This document shows, piece after piece, positions 22,803 to 24,316 of a stretch of 24,316 nt of DNA. A program made the translations under genes and the position numbers. Below the pieces are notes generated by a model that was given only the letters and a program-made list of their open reading frames with translations, ran no database searches and had not been told where the DNA came from. This stretch comes from Bacteroidales bacterium (GTDB lineage Bacteria; Bacteroidota; Bacteroidia; Bacteroidales; Muribaculaceae): NCBI GenBank assembly GCA_004557195.1, contig SFER01000018.1, positions 1 through 24,316 of the forward strand, in the 5' to 3' direction. How positions within the stretch are numbered: position 1 is the stretch's first letter; the number at the start of each line of letters is the position of its first letter.

Positions 22803-23943
22803 TCTTGAGGATTTTTATTATGTCGGCAACCGCATTGGCTGCGCTGTCGTTGTCGGTGAGTATTTCTCGCATATTTTTGTAACCCTTGAGCATAGCATCG
22901 CGCATCGGGCTGTCTTGCAGAAGATTAGACAGCAGGCGCGTGATGTTTTCCTTGTTGCAGAAGTGCAGAAGGAGCTCGGGGATGATTTCGCTGTCGGTGA
23001 TGAGGTTGGGGAGCGTAACAAAGCGCACCTTGAGCAGGTGCTTGTAGAGCTGATACACCAGGCGGTTGCCGTTCATTCGGTAGCAGGCAATCTGCGGCGT
23101 GCCGAGGAGGGCTGTTTCGAGCGTGGCGGTGCCCGAAGTAACCAGTGCGGCGCGCGAATTGCGCACCAGGGCGAAGGTGTCGGCGGCTACCACCGGCGGC
23201 ACCGGGTAGCTCCCTTCGCGCTTCACCACGCGGGAGTAGAACTCCGGTTCGATGTCGGGTGCTGCGGCGATAACGGTGCGAATCCCCTCCATCGAGTAGG
23301 TGCTTTTCACCATCTCGGGGAGGTTGTCGCTAATCTCCTTGCGGCGGCTGCCGGGGAGCAGAGCCACAATCGGGAGGTCGGCAGGGAGCGAATGGCGGTT
23401 GCAAAAATCGGCGAAAGAGGGGATTTTTGCTATTTCGCGGTCCATCTCGTTCACCGATGGGTTGCCCACATAGGAGATGTCGTAGTTGTGCCGCGCGAAA
23501 AACGCCTTTTCAAACGGGAGGATGGAATAGAGCCTTGTAACATATTTCTTAATCTCCTTCACGCGGTATTCTTTCCACGCCCACACCTTGGGCGAGATAT
23601 AGTAAAACACCGGTATGCCGAGTCCGTGGGCATATCGTGCAATCTTGAGGTTGAACGAAGGGTAGTCGATGAGAATCACCGCATCGGGCTTCCAATCGGC
23701 GATTGCGCGCTTGGTGGAAGACATAATGCCGAGGATGGTCTTGAGGTGCTTTGCCACCTCGATAAAACCCATGTAAGCCATCTCCCGGCAGTGGATGAGA
23801 GGCTTGCACCCCGCTTCTCGCTCCATTGCGCCGCCGCCGAGAAAGCGAAACTCGGCATTCGAGTCAGCCGACTTAAAAGCATGAATAAGTTGAGAGGCGT
23901 GAAGGTCGCCCGATGCCTCACCTGCGATTAAAAAATACTTCAT
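22786..23943 (-). CDS. lpxB: Lipid-A-disaccharide synthase
   Basis: LpxB is a GT19 glycosyltransferase that joins 2,3-diacylglucosamine-1-phosphate and UDP-2,3-diacylglucosamine to make the lipid A disaccharide at the inner face of the cytoplasmic membrane. The 385-residue protein opens with the family signature YFLIAGEASGDLHASQLIHA and has FLGGGAMEREAG, VILIDYPSFNLKIARYA, the YYISPKVWAWKEYRVKEIK block and LPGSRRKEI, all classic for LpxB. Length is typical. The ATG at 23943 is preceded by an A/T-rich leader and a probable promoter about 30 bp upstream. It heads an overlapping four-gene cluster (phosphatase, GH20, DUF5715-like lipoprotein). surE, often beside lpxB in Bacteroides as I recall, is not visible in the remaining sequence. 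Confidence 0.96.
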   Translation of the reverse strand: MKYFLIAGEASGDLHASQLIHAFKSADSNAEFRFLGGGAMEREAGCKPLIHCREMAYMGFIEVAKHLKTILGIMSSTKRAIADWKPDAVILIDYPSFNLKIARYAHGLGIPVFYYISPKVWAWKEYRVKEIKKYVTRLYSILPFEKAFFARHNYDISYVGNPSVNEMDREIAKIPSFADFCNRHSLPADLPIVALLPGSRRKEISDNLPEMVKSTYSMEGIRTVIAAAPDIEPEFYSRVVKREGSYPVPPVVAADTFALVRNSRAALVTSGTATLETALLGTPQIACYRMNGNRLVYQLYKHLLKVRFVTLPNLITDSEIIPELLLHFCNKENITRLLSNLLQDSPMRDAMLKGYKNMREILTDNDSAANAVADIIKILKNDRQS

Positions 23944-24316
23944 AGTAGGACATTCGTCTATTTAAAGTGTAAAGATAGCAAAAAAATGGAGAAGGCACAG
24001 CCGATTTAAAATAAATTAGGAAAAAATCGGCGGCATCACCGATAAAACTCGGAGAAAACAGCAATTTGGTGCAATAAGTGTGTGTAATTCTGCCGAAAAG
24101 CAGGTTCTATAAAGTCTTTTCTTCGGTTGTGCCATATTCATTATCAGTAATTAGTCGTTATTATATGCTACAAGTGAGGAATACTCAATGTAGTATATTC
24201 AATATTTAATATTTATAGTCTAATCTTGAAAAAGTCAATGAATTTAGTAAAATTATCGCAACAAACTGTCCTACGCCTATACCTTTGGACATAAATCACT
24301 CCGTTCAAGGTTGATG
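23944..24316. other. AT-rich intergenic region upstream of lpxB
   Basis: No open frame in this 373-bp stretch looks like a gene. It contains the probable lpxB promoter near its left end, a small CTGC/GCAG hairpin around 24093-24106 that is too short to call, and an isolated plus-strand TACCTTTG at 24280-24287 with no good -33 box, which might serve a gene beyond the window. The rest is A/T-rich without repeats I could support. Confidence 0.5.
23970..23999 (-). promoter_or_regulatory. Probable promoter of the lpxB operon
   Basis: On the minus strand TGTG (23999-23996), an 18-bp spacer and TATCTTTA (23977-23970) approximate the consensus with one mismatch in each box. Transcription would start about 22 nt before the ATG at 23943. 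Confidence 0.4.

Noticed and set aside
24093..24106. Small CTGC...GCAG hairpin in the intergenic region upstream of lpxB as a terminator
   Set aside because: The stem is only 4 bp and no T run follows on either strand.
1..24316. Search for CRISPR arrays, transposases, integrases, tRNA or rRNA genes
   Set aside because: No regularly spaced repeats, no DDE or tyrosine recombinase motifs and no cloverleaf or rRNA-like sequence were seen; the only flanking direct repeat is the one around the toxin-antitoxin genes.

Overview
The window looks like chromosomal DNA from a gut-type member of the Bacteroidales, possibly Muribaculaceae-like. The family-level placement is inference. It rests on lipoproteins and an outer-membrane barrel, AraC regulators fused to a membrane domain, A-rich leaders with few Shine-Dalgarno sequences, and several Bacteroidales-type promoters (TTTG/TTG, about 19-20 bp, then TAnnTTTG).

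Positions 2-5433 are on the plus strand. They hold a 5'-truncated dolichol-phosphate-mannose-synthase-like glycosyltransferase, dihydroorotase (4-bp overlap), a PMCA-type Ca2+ P-type ATPase, and a small outer-membrane beta-barrel. Positions 5437-6248 form an accessory patch. It contains a HigB-like toxin gene, an antitoxin gene that has lost most of its helix-turn-helix, and a perfect inverted repeat over the promoter. The patch is bracketed by a 40-bp near-identical direct repeat taken from the 3' end of the adjacent AraC-family gene.

From 6198 to 23943 every gene is on the minus strand. In transcription order from the right, the first group is lpxB, a low-molecular-weight tyrosine phosphatase, a GH20 hexosaminidase and a DUF5715-like lipoprotein. 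Their reading frames all overlap, so this is an envelope-directed operon. The second group has its own promoter: an AsmA-like giant protein, a HAD phosphatase, aroB, and a PBP4-type D-Ala-D-Ala carboxypeptidase. The third group, behind the best promoter in the window, is an acidic Pro/Glu-linker protein, rsmI, and a Sel1/MORN-repeat protein. After that come a coiled-coil lipoprotein with a clear intrinsic terminator, and a seven-TM AraC regulator that starts just beyond that terminator.

Most of the window is ordinary housekeeping and envelope biology. The best candidates for something unusual are the degenerate toxin-antitoxin module sitting between duplicated araC 3' ends, the overlapping lpxB/phosphatase/hexosaminidase/peptidase-like operon, and the cysteine-clustered Sel1-MORN protein. 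No RNA genes, CRISPR arrays, insertion sequences or complete mobile elements were recognised.
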